This document shows, piece by piece, positions 16,085-24,935 of a stretch of 64,000 nucleotides of DNA. This DNA is from Rhizobiaceae bacterium (lineage in GTDB: Bacteria > Pseudomonadota > Alphaproteobacteria > Rhizobiales > Rhizobiaceae), in contig JAILWO010000002.1 in the NCBI GenBank assembly GCA_025698895.1, forward strand, positions 310,001-374,000, read 5' to 3'. A program made the translations under genes and the position numbers. The notes beneath the pieces are model-generated. The model was not told the DNA's origin. It saw only the letters and a list, made by a program, of their open reading frames with translations, and did no database searches. Each line of letters begins with the position of its first letter. The stretch's first letter is position 1.

Positions 16085-17083
16085 ATGGCGGATCGCGAAG
16101 CGGGCCCGGCCGGCTTGACGCCTGCCGGCGACGACAATGTAGTGCCGTTCCAGGTCGATGCGCTGGATGTGCGCGGCCGCTCGGTCCAGCTCGGATCGTT
16201 GCTCGACCAGATACTGAACCGGCACGACTATCCGGACCCTGTGGCGCGGCTTCTGGCCGAAGCGATCGTGCTGACGGTGCTGCTTGGCACGTCGCTGAAG
16301 TTCGACGGCAAGTTTATTCTTCAGGCGCAATCCGACGGGCCGGTGGACATGCTGGTGGCGGATTTTTCGACCCCGGGCCAGGTGAGAGGCTATGCGCGTT
16401 TCGACGATACGCTGGTGGCCGAATCGATCGAAAGCGGCGCGACCCGTCCCGCCGACATGCTGGGCGCCGGGGTTCTCGCGCTGACCATCGACCAGGGCGC
16501 CCATATGCAACGCTATCAAGGTGTGGTCGAGCTCGACCGCAACTCGCTCGAAGATGCCGCGCGGGTCTATTTCCGCCAGTCCGAGCAGATACCGACGGAG
16601 ATCAGGCTGGCGGTCGCGCGGCAGTTCGTGCCGGGAAAGGGCGAAACATGGCGGGCGGGGGGCGTGATTGCCCAGTTCCTGCCCGACGCATCCGAGCGCA
16701 TGCGGCTTCCGGACCTGCCCGGCGGTGATGCTCCCGGAAGCACGGATGACGACGAGGGTTTCGAGGATCCGACAGACAATGCCTGGCTGGAAGCCCAGGC
16801 GCTGATCGCCACGATCGAGGACTCGGAACTGGTCGATCCGACGGTCGGCGTGGAAGGGCTTCTTTACCGGCTTTTTCACGAAAAGGGGGTGCGCGTTTAT
16901 CCCGCCGTGTCTCTCGTCGACCAGTGCACCTGTTCGCGCGAGCGGGTGATGTCGATCCTGGAAGGCTTCAGCGCCGAAGAGGTCGAGGAAAGCATCGAGG
17001 ATGGCCGCATCCGCGTACAATGTGAATTCTGCTCGAAGGCCTACGAATTCGATCCGGCGGAGATTGCGCCGCGAGACGATTGA
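16085..17083 (+). CDS. hslO: Redox-regulated chaperone Hsp33
   Basis: A 332-residue cytoplasmic chaperone that becomes active on oxidation. The long N-terminal domain is followed by the C-terminal redox switch with four zinc-binding cysteines in CTCS and CEFC. Oxidation releases zinc and unfolds the linker. The ATG at 16085 is one base after the argF stop. A short acidic insert (DAPGSTDDDEGFED) sits between the domains. It shares the arg transcript but has no arginine role. Confidence 0.93.
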   Translation: MADREAGPAGLTPAGDDNVVPFQVDALDVRGRSVQLGSLLDQILNRHDYPDPVARLLAEAIVLTVLLGTSLKFDGKFILQAQSDGPVDMLVADFSTPGQVRGYARFDDTLVAESIESGATRPADMLGAGVLALTIDQGAHMQRYQGVVELDRNSLEDAARVYFRQSEQIPTEIRLAVARQFVPGKGETWRAGGVIAQFLPDASERMRLPDLPGGDAPGSTDDDEGFEDPTDNAWLEAQALIATIEDSELVDPTVGVEGLLYRLFHEKGVRVYPAVSLVDQCTCSRERVMSILEGFSAEEVEESIEDGRIRVQCEFCSKAYEFDPAEIAPRDD

Positions 17084-17085
17084 CG

Positions 17086-17478
17086 TCAGTTCGCGAGCGG
17101 TCGCTTGCCGGGCATGTCGAGCGAGAATGCAGGGATCTCGACCTCGAACAGTCGGCCGCCTTCCTCGCGCATCGTGTAGCGGCCGACCATGATACCGGAC
17201 GGCGTCGTCAGTGGACATCCGGATGTGTACTGGAAGCTGTCACCGGGCCCGAGTTCGGGCTTCTCGCCGATGACGCCCGGCCCCCGCACCTCCTCCACAT
17301 GCCCATTTTCATCGGTTATGCGCCAATAGCGCGACAGGAGCTTCACGCGCAGGTCGGAATGGTTGGCGATCGTGATCCGGTAGGCCCAGAAGTACTGGTT
17401 CTCGTCGGGGTCGGACCTGTCGGCGAGATAGAAAGGTTCTGCCACGACTTCGATATTGCGTGTGACGGCGCGGTACAT
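17086..17478 (-). CDS. apaG: ApaG domain protein
   Basis: A 130-residue ApaG/CO2+-resistance-type protein with a fibronectin-like beta-sandwich. It contains the usual [20 protein letters not shown] strand pair, the [18 protein letters not shown] segment and the [20 protein letters not shown] signature with the GxGxxG-like turn. Family members occur in magnesium and cobalt tolerance and near apaH, but the biochemical role is not settled. It converges with hslO. Confidence 0.93.
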   Translation of the reverse strand: MYRAVTRNIEVVAEPFYLADRSDPDENQYFWAYRITIANHSDLRVKLLSRYWRITDENGHVEEVRGPGVIGEKPELGPGDSFQYTSGCPLTTPSGIMVGRYTMREEGGRLFEVEIPAFSLDMPGKRPLAN

Positions 17479-17607
17479 TGCGTTATTCCGGCTGGCCGGC
17501 CAGCTTCACCCGGCGCGCTGGCGGCGTCAACCGCGCGGACTTGAGCGATTGTGACTTGCACGTGAGCGACGCCCGCGATCAATCTTATCCATGGCAAGGA
17601 TAAAGGC

Positions 17608-18213
17608 ATGCTCGACGGCTGGGCACGCAAGAGGATCGACCCGGGACTTGTCGTGATGGGCATGGCCCTCGCGCGAGGCGGGGTCTCGGCGAACGTCGTC
17701 ACCCTCGTCGCCTTCGGCGCCGGGCTCGGTGGCGCTGTCGCGATCGTCTTCCACCAGTACTGGCTCGGTCTGGCGCTTGTGCTTGCCAGCCGTCTCGGCG
17801 ACGGGCTCGACGGGGCCGTTGCCAAGGTGAACGGCCCGACCGATCTCGGCGGCTATCTCGATATCGTGCTCGATTTCGTCTTCTACGGCGCCATTCCGCT
17901 GGCCTTCGTACTGGCTAATCCCGGCGCGAACGCGGTGGCGGGTGCGGTGCTGCTGCTTGCCTTCTACGCCAACGGGGCAAGCTTCCTGGCCTATGCGGTG
18001 ATGGCCGAGAAGCGCCGCCTGACGGGGGCTGCGCGGGGACCGAAATCGTTCTTCTTCACGACCGGGCTAGCCGAAGCCACCGAGACGATCATCGTCTTCG
18101 CGTTGATGTGTATTTTTCCGGCGTGGTTTCCGGTGCTGGCCTATATCTTCGCTGCGATGACGGCCTGGACGACGCTTTCGCGTATCGTCCAGGCAAGCAG
18201 GGTCTTCGACTGA
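17608..18213 (+). CDS. CDP-alcohol phosphatidyltransferase family protein
   Basis: A 201-residue inner-membrane enzyme with several hydrophobic segments. The active site motif is present as DGLDGAVAK ... GGYLDIVLD, matching DGxxAR-G-D-D with Lys in place of the usual Arg. The four Asp residues bind two metals and displace CMP from a CDP-lipid. The acceptor alcohol cannot be told from sequence, so it is not named pgsA. It lies alone between apaG and metZ and ends 4 bases before the converging metZ. Confidence 0.85.
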   Translation: MLDGWARKRIDPGLVVMGMALARGGVSANVVTLVAFGAGLGGAVAIVFHQYWLGLALVLASRLGDGLDGAVAKVNGPTDLGGYLDIVLDFVFYGAIPLAFVLANPGANAVAGAVLLLAFYANGASFLAYAVMAEKRRLTGAARGPKSFFFTTGLAEATETIIVFALMCIFPAWFPVLAYIFAAMTAWTTLSRIVQASRVFD

Positions 18214-18217
18214 CGCT

Positions 18218-19402
18218 TCAAACGGTCGCCAGGGCGCGATCCATATCCTCGATCAGGTCATCGGCATCCTCCAGACCCACGGACAGCCTGAGCGTGCCAT
18301 CGGCGATGCCGAGTTCGGCGCGCGCGTCGGCCGCGAGGTTCTTGTGGGTTGTCGTGGCCGGGTGGGTGATCAGGCTCTTGGCGTCGCCCAGATTGTTGGA
18401 GATGCGAACCAGGTCGAGCGCATTCGACATGCGGAAGGCCTCGCCCTTGCCGCCCCTGATATCGAAGCAGATCAGGGTCGAGCCGCCCGTCATCTGGCGC
18501 GCGATAATCTCGGCCTGCGGATGGTCGTTGCGGCCGGGATAGATGACGCGCGCCACCTTCGGATGGCAGGCAAGCCAGCCAGCGAGCCGGGCCGCACTCT
18601 CCGTCTGCTGCCTGACGCGCAGTGGCAGCGTCTCCAGTCCCTTGAGCAGCGTCCAGGCATTGAAGGGTGACAGGCTTGGCCCGGTGTGGCGGAAATAGTC
18701 ATGTAGGTTCTCGTCTATCCAGGCCTTGTCGGACAGTACCACGCCACCGAGGCAACGGCCCTGGCCGTCAATATGCTTGGTGGCCGAATAGACGACGACG
18801 TGGGCGCCCAGTTCGAGCGGCTTCTGCTGGAGCGGCGTGGCGAAGACATTGTCGACGACGACGCGTGCGCCGATCGAATTCGCGATCCCGGCCACATGAG
18901 CGATGTCGACGACCTCGAGCGTCGGATTGGTCGGGCTTTCCAGGAAGAACAGCTTTGTGTTTGGTTGCACCGCCTGCTCCCAGGCTTCCGGCTTCGTGCC
19001 GTCGACGAGGGTGGTCTCGATCCCGTATCTCGGCATCAACTGCTCGATGATCCAGCGGCAGGAGCCAAACAGGGCGCGCGCGGCCACGACGTGGTCGCCG
19101 GCGCGCACGCTGCACAGAAGCGCGGCATGGACGGCCGCCATGCCCGAGGCGGTGGCTCGGGCGTCCTCGGCGCCCTCCATCATGCACATGCGCTTCTCGA
19201 ACATGTCGACGGTCGGATTGGCGTAGCGCGAATAGATGAAACCCGGCTCGTCTCCCTTGAACCGTGCCTCGGCAGCCTCGGCGCTGTCATAGACGAAGCC
19301 CTGGGTGACGTAGATCGCCTCCGAGGTCTCCCCATGCTGTGACCGGTTGGTGCCGCCATGCACGAGCGCGGTTTGCGGCCGCCAGTTCTTCGAATTCACC
19401 AT
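18218..19402 (-). CDS. metZ: O-succinylhomoserine sulfhydrylase
   Basis: A 394-residue Cys/Met-metabolism PLP enzyme that makes homocysteine from O-succinylhomoserine and sulfide. The N-terminus WRPQTALVHGGTNRSQHGET, the YSRYANPT segment, and the PLP site SATKHIDGQGRCLGG with the Lys are typical of MetZ. The start is the ATG at 19402; a longer frame to 19555 runs through the riboswitch and is rejected. A SAM-II riboswitch and terminator directly upstream indicate shut-down when S-adenosylmethionine is high, as expected for methionine synthesis. Confidence 0.93.
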   Translation of the reverse strand: MVNSKNWRPQTALVHGGTNRSQHGETSEAIYVTQGFVYDSAEAAEARFKGDEPGFIYSRYANPTVDMFEKRMCMMEGAEDARATASGMAAVHAALLCSVRAGDHVVAARALFGSCRWIIEQLMPRYGIETTLVDGTKPEAWEQAVQPNTKLFFLESPTNPTLEVVDIAHVAGIANSIGARVVVDNVFATPLQQKPLELGAHVVVYSATKHIDGQGRCLGGVVLSDKAWIDENLHDYFRHTGPSLSPFNAWTLLKGLETLPLRVRQQTESAARLAGWLACHPKVARVIYPGRNDHPQAEIIARQMTGGSTLICFDIRGGKGEAFRMSNALDLVRISNNLGDAKSLITHPATTTHKNLAADARAELGIADGTLRLSVGLEDADDLIEDMDRALATV

Positions 19403-19423
19403 CGCCGGGACCCCCAGACAAAC

Positions 19424-19455
19424 AAAAAACCGGCCGCGAAGTCGCGTGCCGGTTT
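19424..19455 (-). terminator. Terminator of the metZ riboswitch expression platform
   Basis: On the minus strand, AACCGGC (19454-19448) and GCCGGTT (19434-19428) form a stem with an inner CGCG/CGCG helix, followed by a run of six T. It lies between the SAM-II aptamer and the metZ ATG, so it can stop transcription when the aptamer binds ligand. Confidence 0.8.
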
Positions 19456-19463
19456 CCACTCGG

Positions 19464-19518
19464 CCCTTTAGCGACTTGTTTAACGTGGCTGCAAGCCGGC
19501 CGGCCAAATCACCACGGG
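19464..19518 (-). promoter_or_regulatory. SAM-II riboswitch ahead of metZ
   Basis: The minus-strand leader matches the SAM-II pseudoknot. P1 is CGTGG (19516-19512) with CCACG (19488-19484). The pseudoknot helix is GATTTG (19510-19505) with CAAGTC (19478-19473). Conserved single-stranded parts TTGCAG and GTTAAA and the closing CTAAAGGG are present. SAM-II elements are known upstream of metA, metX and metZ in alphaproteobacteria and bind S-adenosylmethionine to reduce expression. Both helices are complete and the next element is a terminator. Confidence 0.92.
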
Positions 19519-19606
19519 ATAAGGTTCCTTTATCGCCGGGACCGGCTTGCGTCAATTGCCACGAGCGCTAAACCTCGCCCGCATCCGCTACAGGGGCACG
19601 GCCAGC

Positions 19607-20695
19607 TTGCGCCAAACCGGCATCCTTCCCGACCGCGCGATCCGGAACCTTGCCGATTCCGGGCGCATCCGGCTGTCTCGTGCGGCCGATGAAGACCAGA
19701 TCCAGCCGGCCAGCATGGATCTCAGGCTCGGGGAGACGGCGTTCAGGGTGCGTGCCAGCTTCCTGCCGGGACCGTTCTCGCGCGTTGCCGACAAGCTGGA
19801 ACGCCTGCGGCTCCACGAGATCGACCTGACCGGCGGAGCGGTGCTGGAGACGGGTTGCGTCTACATCATCCCGCTGCTGGAAAGCCTCGATCTTCCCTCC
19901 GACATCGCGGCTTCGGCCAATCCCAAGAGCTCGACCGGCCGCCTCGACATCTTCACGCGCGTGATGACCGATCACGGCCAGGAGTTCGACAAGATCGCGC
20001 CTGGCTATAGCGGGCCGCTCTATCTCGAGGTCTCACCGCGCACGTTCCCGATCGTGGCGCGTACTGGGTCGCGTCTGTCGCAAATCAGGTTCCGCAAGTC
20101 CAATGCCACGCTGACCGAGGCGGAACTGCACGACCTTCACCGTACGGAAACACTGGTGGCCGCCGAGGCGCCGAACATCTCGGGCGGCGGCATCGCGCTT
20201 TCGATCGACCTGACCGGCGGCGGACGGGAAGGCCTAGTCGGCTACCGCGCCAAGCATCATACGGGACTGGTCGACGTCGACCGCAAGGGCGCGCTCGACG
20301 CGGCGGATTTCTGGGAACCGCTGCACGACCGCGGGTCGGGCGAACTGGTACTGGATCCCGACGAGTTCTACATACTCGTTTCGCGCGAGGCGGTTCACGT
20401 TCCGCCGCTTCATGCCGCCGAGATGACCCCCTTCGATCCGCTGGTGGGGGAGTTTCGGGTGCACTATGCTGGCTTCTTCGATCCCGGTTTCGGGCATTCG
20501 GCCGCCGGCGGGACGGGAAGCCGCGCCGTCCTGGAAGTCCGCAGTCATGAAGTGCCGTTCATACTCGAGCACGGCCAGATCGTCGGTCGGCTGGTGTACG
20601 AGCACATGCTGGCGAAGCCGCGCGCGCTATACGGTGCCGATCTGAAGTCGAACTATCAGGCGCAGGGCCTGAAATTGTCGAAGCACTTCAGATAG
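19607..20695 (+). CDS. dcd: 2'-Deoxycytidine 5'-triphosphate deaminase, double-length form
   Basis: About 362 residues, almost twice the usual Dcd. The N-terminal half has the dUTPase-like signature AASANPKSSTGRLDIFTRVM and DLRLGETAFR; the second half repeats the fold (EVRSHEVPFILEHGQIVGRL, MLAKPRALYG). This long form occurs in alphaproteobacteria and supplies dUTP for dTMP synthesis. The start is uncertain: TTG at 19607 gives the family-like LRQTGILPDRAI beginning, while another TTG at 19547 gives 20 extra residues. It is divergent from metZ across the riboswitch region. Confidence 0.87.
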   Translation: MRQTGILPDRAIRNLADSGRIRLSRAADEDQIQPASMDLRLGETAFRVRASFLPGPFSRVADKLERLRLHEIDLTGGAVLETGCVYIIPLLESLDLPSDIAASANPKSSTGRLDIFTRVMTDHGQEFDKIAPGYSGPLYLEVSPRTFPIVARTGSRLSQIRFRKSNATLTEAELHDLHRTETLVAAEAPNISGGGIALSIDLTGGGREGLVGYRAKHHTGLVDVDRKGALDAADFWEPLHDRGSGELVLDPDEFYILVSREAVHVPPLHAAEMTPFDPLVGEFRVHYAGFFDPGFGHSAAGGTGSRAVLEVRSHEVPFILEHGQIVGRLVYEHMLAKPRALYGADLKSNYQAQGLKLSKHFR

Positions 20696-20726
20696 CACGA
20701 TCAGCGCCTGTCAAGATTCCCCGCGA

Positions 20727-21521
20727 TCAGTCGCTCGCGGCATCCTCGCGCCGAAGCGCGCGAACCTCCGCGCGCAGTTCCCTCAGTTCGGCGAGGATTG
20801 CTTCCTGATCGGTTTTGAGGTCCTGCCGCTCCGCGGATGCTTCCGCGTCGTGCTCCTCCTGCATGGCCGAGACAATGATGCCGATGAACAGGTTGAGCAC
20901 AGTGAAGGTCGTCGACAGGATGAAGGGTATGAAAAACATCCATGCCCACGGATAGACCTCCATGACGGGGCGGACGATACCCATGGACCAGCTCTCCAGC
21001 GTCATGATCTGGAACAGCGAATAGGCCGACAGGGCGATCGTGCCGAACCAGTCGGGGAACGAGGCGCCGAACAGCTTCGTCGCCATCACCGAGAAGACGT
21101 AGTAGACCAGCGCCAGCAAAAGCACGATCGAGCCCATGCCGGGCAGAGCGGCGATGAGTCCGCCAACCACGCGCCTGAGCGAAGGCACCATGCCTATAAG
21201 GCGCAGCACACGCAGGATGCGCAACGCGCGCAGGACGGACAGGTTTCCCGTCGCCGGGGCGAGCGCCAGCCCGACCACCACGAGATCGAAGATGCGCCAG
21301 GGGTCGCGGAAGAAGTCGGACCTGTAGACAGCCATGCGGGCGGCGAGTTCGATGACGAAAACCGACAGGATAATCCGGTCGAGGGCAATCAACAGCGGCC
21401 CGGCCGTCTCCATGGCTTCGCGCGAAGTCTCAAGCCCGAGCGTGATAGCATTTATGACGATCAGAACGGTGATCGCCATATCAAAGCGGCGGGATTCAAT
21501 CAGTCGCTGAAGGGCTTGCAC
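20727..21521 (-). CDS. Bacterial voltage-gated sodium channel (NavBac type)
   Basis: A 264-residue six-segment channel subunit that would form a tetramer in the inner membrane. The voltage-sensing S4 has regularly spaced Arg (LRALRILRVLRLIG, residues 97-110). The selectivity filter is TLESWSM (174-180), the Glu-containing sequence of the sodium channel NavAb. S6 is FIPFILSTTFTVLNLFIG, followed by a charged C-terminal helix suitable for the tetrameric coiled coil. The start is uncertain: GTG at 21521 is used; a TTG at 21566 adds 15 residues. It stands alone between dcd and a tRNA. Its physiological role (pH, motility, sodium) is not shown by the context. Confidence 0.88.
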   Translation of the reverse strand: MQALQRLIESRRFDMAITVLIVINAITLGLETSREAMETAGPLLIALDRIILSVFVIELAARMAVYRSDFFRDPWRIFDLVVVGLALAPATGNLSVLRALRILRVLRLIGMVPSLRRVVGGLIAALPGMGSIVLLLALVYYVFSVMATKLFGASFPDWFGTIALSAYSLFQIMTLESWSMGIVRPVMEVYPWAWMFFIPFILSTTFTVLNLFIGIIVSAMQEEHDAEASAERQDLKTDQEAILAELRELRAEVRALRREDAASD

Positions 21522-21644
21522 GGCGCATCTCGGTCGCGGGGAGGTCAGCGCGAGCCTTGGCGGCAAGCATGCGCGCCGTCAAGCGCGTCGAAGCGCCGCT
21601 TCTTCTTGACGACCGAGCTGTTCCCAATGCATGAATGGCGTCGC

Positions 21645-21718
21645 GCGGGTATGATGTAATGGTAGCCTGTCAGCTTCCCAAGCTGAACGCGCGGGTTCGA
21701 TTCCCGCTACCCGCTCCA
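21645..21718 (+). tRNA. tRNA-Gly (CCC)
   Basis: A 74-base tRNA with encoded CCA. The acceptor pair GCGGGTA/TACCCGC is perfect. The anticodon stem TCAGC/GCTGA holds the loop TTCCCAA, so the anticodon is CCC. The T arm is GCGGG-TTCGATT-CCCGC. No integrase or repeated 3' end is next to it. Confidence 0.97.
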
Positions 21719-21851
21719 TCCGCAAAATCAGTGATTTGCGCCGCATCCTCCGCTCCGTTGCAAGAAGCGGCTTTACAGGCTTTTCCGCGTCCGCGAAGGC
21801 GTCGCCGGAGCCCTGTCCCGGACTCCGGCCGAAAACTAACCCATTATAGCT

Positions 21852-22097
21852 TCAGCGGGAGACGCCGATCAGAATCGGGTCCTCGCGCAAGATGCGGCTG
21901 CGCAGTGCCTTCTCGTCGATCATGATCGGCATTTCCGTGCCCGCGCTCAGAAGGCGCGTATAGGCCGCGAAGGCCTCCGACTCCGAAAGGTTGGCGATCT
22001 GAATGCCGGTCGTTTTCGTCGCATGCGGAACATGGACCGGAAGAGCCGGATTTGCGTTGAGCGCCAGCGCGACGACGGTGCTTGCGAAGATTGACAT
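21852..22097 (-). CDS. Small secreted hypothetical protein
   Basis: An 81-residue ORF from the ATG at 22097. The start MSIFASTVVALALNANPALP looks like a signal peptide, and the mature part (about 55 residues) is soluble and mixed in charge. No motif or family is recognised. The isolated position and lack of neighbours on its strand give no clue to function; it may be a lineage-specific exported peptide. Confidence 0.5.
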   Translation of the reverse strand: MSIFASTVVALALNANPALPVHVPHATKTTGIQIANLSESEAFAAYTRLLSAGTEMPIMIDEKALRSRILREDPILIGVSR

Positions 22098-22269
22098 AAT
22101 AACAGCCCCTGTTTGCCTGAGAACCGAAGCCTATCGGGAATGTCTGGAATTGACGTAAAGCCGCCCAAGCAAGGTCGAGTGAAGGGATTAACGGCGCATT
22201 GACCGTGGCCGGCGCGCCGACGCACCCTTGAAGGCGTCGCGTTGCCCGCGTATCTGGTCCCGCGAATCA

Positions 22270-22539
22270 ATGGAGAAGGCGTTGAACCGGTTTCTTGGCG
22301 ACAGCCTATTGCGGGTGGTGCTGAAGCTTCTCGTGGCCTCGCTGCTGGTGGGCTGGCTGATGTCGATCTTCGGTTGGACGCCGCTCGGCATCTGGTATGC
22401 GATCGAAGGGGCCGTGCTGGAACTGTGGTATTCCGGCTTCGCCGCGCTTGGCCGGTTCGGCCGCTACATCCTCCTGGGAGCGGCTGTCGTGGTGCCGATC
22501 TTCATCCTGATCAGGCTGTTCAGCTATCGCCGAACCTGA
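22270..22539 (+). CDS. DUF6460-type small membrane protein
   Basis: An 89-residue protein from ATG 22270 with three hydrophobic stretches (VVLKLLVASLLVGWLMSIFG, an aromatic middle, and YILLGAAVVVPIFILIRLF). The sequence FGWTPLGIW in the middle is characteristic of a small integral membrane family of Hyphomicrobiales (DUF6460). No role is known. It converges with the deacetylase-fold gene 10 bp away. Confidence 0.7.
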   Translation: MEKALNRFLGDSLLRVVLKLLVASLLVGWLMSIFGWTPLGIWYAIEGAVLELWYSGFAALGRFGRYILLGAAVVVPIFILIRLFSYRRT

Positions 22540-22548
22540 TCTGGCGCG

Positions 22549-23451
22549 TCATGTGAATTGCGCCGCGACCTCGAACAGGATGGTGTGGCGTTCGGCCAGT
22601 GCCGCGATGTCCTTCGAATAGCCACCACCGATCACGCCGCAGACTGGTACTCCCCGCTCGCGAAAAAATGCGAAGACGGTGCGGTCGCGCTGTCGCAGCC
22701 CTTCGTCGGTCAGTTTAAGGCGGCCGATCTGGTCGTCCTGGTGCGGATCGACGCCGGCATTGTAGATGACGAGATCAGGCCGGGCGTAGGACATCAGCAC
22801 CGGCAGTACGCTAGCCAGCCTCGCCAGATAGGCGTCATCGCCGGTGCCGTCGGGAAGCTCGACGTCGAGGTCAGACTGTATCTTGCGCGCCGGATAGTTC
22901 TTTTCGGCATGCATGGAGAAGGTAAAGACGCGCGGTTCGCGAGCGAAAATATCGGCCGTGCCGTCGCCCTGGTGAACGTCGAGGTCGACGATCAGGACGC
23001 GGGAGGCGGCGCCGTCCTCGAGCAGCCGGGCGGCCGCGACCGCCGCGTCATTCAATGTGCAGAATCCCGCGCCCTGTGCCCGACGGGCATGATGGCTCCC
23101 GCCGGCCGTGTTGCAGGCGACGCCGTGCCTGAGCGCCAGGCGGGCCGCCAGCACCGTGCCGGCAGTCGCATAGCGGGCGCGGGCGGACACGCGCTGGTCG
23201 ACGGCAAATCCGATCTCCTTCTCGATTTCCTTCGGAACCGTGCAGGCGATGACATGGTCGACATAGTCGCTGTCGTGGACGCGCTTGAGCCAATCCGACG
23301 ATGCCGGTTCCGGGACGAGTATTTCCGTGCCGTTGGCCAGCCCCTTTGCGCGCAAACGCGTCATGAGTTGGCTGTACTTGCCCATCGGGAAGCGGTGACC
23401 GGCCGGGAAACGGGCATCGTAGTCAGGATGATGAACGATCGGCAGGGTCAT
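22549..23451 (-). CDS. Histone deacetylase-fold amidohydrolase
   Basis: A 300-residue enzyme of the arginase/deacetylase superfamily. Zinc and catalytic motifs are present: GGSHHA (catalytic His pair), GFCTLNDAAVAA, DLDVHQGDGT (zinc Asp and His), YNAGVDPHQDD and the C-terminal GGGYS. Bacterial members act on acetylated small molecules such as polyamines or acetoin-related substrates; the substrate is not fixed by the sequence. It lies alone between the DUF6460 gene and a divergent MATE gene. Confidence 0.9.
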   Translation of the reverse strand: MTLPIVHHPDYDARFPAGHRFPMGKYSQLMTRLRAKGLANGTEILVPEPASSDWLKRVHDSDYVDHVIACTVPKEIEKEIGFAVDQRVSARARYATAGTVLAARLALRHGVACNTAGGSHHARRAQGAGFCTLNDAAVAAARLLEDGAASRVLIVDLDVHQGDGTADIFAREPRVFTFSMHAEKNYPARKIQSDLDVELPDGTGDDAYLARLASVLPVLMSYARPDLVIYNAGVDPHQDDQIGRLKLTDEGLRQRDRTVFAFFRERGVPVCGVIGGGYSKDIAALAERHTILFEVAAQFT

Positions 23452-23582
23452 CGTTCACTTTTCTAGGCCGGGAAGGCGCGAAGGAAAGTTAAATTCCGGT
23501 AAGTATTGGTCCAGTGCCGTTCCCTGATTGCCGGTTCCATACCGCGCATGACAGATCGTCGGACGGCTTCAGGGAGTTGCGG

Positions 23583-24935
23583 TTGGATCAGCCAGTTACA
23601 CAGGCAGAGCAGGCGCGTCCGTTCGAGGTGACGCATAGGCTCGTGCTTTCGATCGCGGTGCCGATGACGATCGCCTATCTGACCACGCCGCTGCTCGGCC
23701 TCGTCGACACGGCCGTGGTCGGCAGGCTGGGAGACGCCGCGCTGCTGGGCGGACTCGCTGCCGGTGCGATTGTTTTCGACGTGGCGTTCGCGACCTTCAA
23801 TTTCCTGCGCACCGGCACTGCCGGTCTCGTGGCGCAGGCCTACGGGCGGGCGGATCGAGCTGAAGAACAGGCCGTTTTCTGGCGCGCCTTCGCGATCGCG
23901 ATCATCTCGGGCCTGTTGCTGATCGCCCTGACCGGTCCGATCCTGTGGGCGGGTACGGCCTTCATCGGCGGCGAAGCTGCCGTGAGGGAGGCGATGGCGC
24001 TCTATGTCGGCATCAGGCTCCTGTGCGCGCCGTCGGCCCTCGTGAACTATGCAGTGCTCGGCTATGTGCTGGGACGCGGCGAGGCCGGGCTCGGCCTTGC
24101 GCTTCAGGCGCTGGTCAACGGCGTCAATATTGCCTTGTCGATCTGGCTGGGGCTGGTGCTGGGCTGGGGCATAGCCGGCGTTGCATGGGGTACCGTGATC
24201 GCCGAAACGCTCGGTGCGATCGTCGGACTGGTCATAATTGTGGTGCGTTTCGGCCGGCTGGGCCGCGTGCCCCGGGCAATGCTGACCGACTTGACCGCCT
24301 TTCGACGGATGGCGGCGGTAAATCGCGACATCATGATCCGCTCCTTCGTGCTGCTGGGCGCTTTCGCGCTTTTTGCGCGCCAGGGTGCGCAGCAAGGCAC
24401 GCTGGTGCTTGCCGCCAACGCCGTGCTGATGAACCTCTTCCTTGTCGCGGGCTATTTCCTCGACGGCATCGCGACAGCGGCCGAGCAGCTTGCCGGTCGG
24501 GCCGTCGGCGCGCGCTGGCGTCCCGCTTTCGACAGGACTGTCCGGTTGACTGGTGTCTGGGGCTTTGCGCTGGCGGGTCTTGCCACGATGGTCTTCATGC
24601 TGTTCGGCGAGCAACTGATCGCCCTGATGACGACTTCGCCCGAGGTGCGTGGGGCCGCGCTGGCCTTCCTGCCCTGGGCCGCCGCGACGGCACTGACCGG
24701 CGTGCTCGCCTTCCAGATGGACGGCATCTTTATCGGCACGACGTGGTCGAGCGACATGCGCAACTGCATGTTGGCTTCGCTCGTCGTCTATGTCGCGGCG
24801 ATCTGGCTGTTGCAGCCGGTCTTCGGCAATCACGGCCTGTGGGCCGCGCTGCATGTGTTCCTTATCATGCGCGGGCTGACGCTTGCCGCGCTCGTGCCCA
24901 GGAGGGCGGAGCAGACGCTCGGCCCGGTCAGGTGA
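23583..24935 (+). CDS. MATE family efflux transporter
   Basis: A 450-residue exporter with about twelve membrane segments, of the DinF-like MATE type. The N-terminal LVLSIAVPMTIAYLTTPLLGLVDTAVVGRLG contains the conserved Pro and Asp of the drug and cation path. The start is TTG 23583 behind AGGGAG; an earlier GTG gives a non-family 23-residue addition. It probably exports toxic cationic compounds using sodium or proton gradient. Its last 8 bases overlap the end of pyrD, which converges. Confidence 0.9.
   Translation: MDQPVTQAEQARPFEVTHRLVLSIAVPMTIAYLTTPLLGLVDTAVVGRLGDAALLGGLAAGAIVFDVAFATFNFLRTGTAGLVAQAYGRADRAEEQAVFWRAFAIAIISGLLLIALTGPILWAGTAFIGGEAAVREAMALYVGIRLLCAPSALVNYAVLGYVLGRGEAGLGLALQALVNGVNIALSIWLGLVLGWGIAGVAWGTVIAETLGAIVGLVIIVVRFGRLGRVPRAMLTDLTAFRRMAAVNRDIMIRSFVLLGAFALFARQGAQQGTLVLAANAVLMNLFLVAGYFLDGIATAAEQLAGRAVGARWRPAFDRTVRLTGVWGFALAGLATMVFMLFGEQLIALMTTSPEVRGAALAFLPWAAATALTGVLAFQMDGIFIGTTWSSDMRNCMLASLVVYVAAIWLLQPVFGNHGLWAALHVFLIMRGLTLAALVPRRAEQTLGPVR

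Noticed and set aside
14341-16137. Minus-strand 598-codon open frame
   Set aside because: Antisense to argD and argF, which have all catalytic motifs on the plus strand.
21645-21718. tRNA-Gly as the attachment site of the phage element
   Set aside because: It is 12 kb from the integrase and has no partial copy nearby; the glycosyltransferase junction next to the integrase explains the insertion better.
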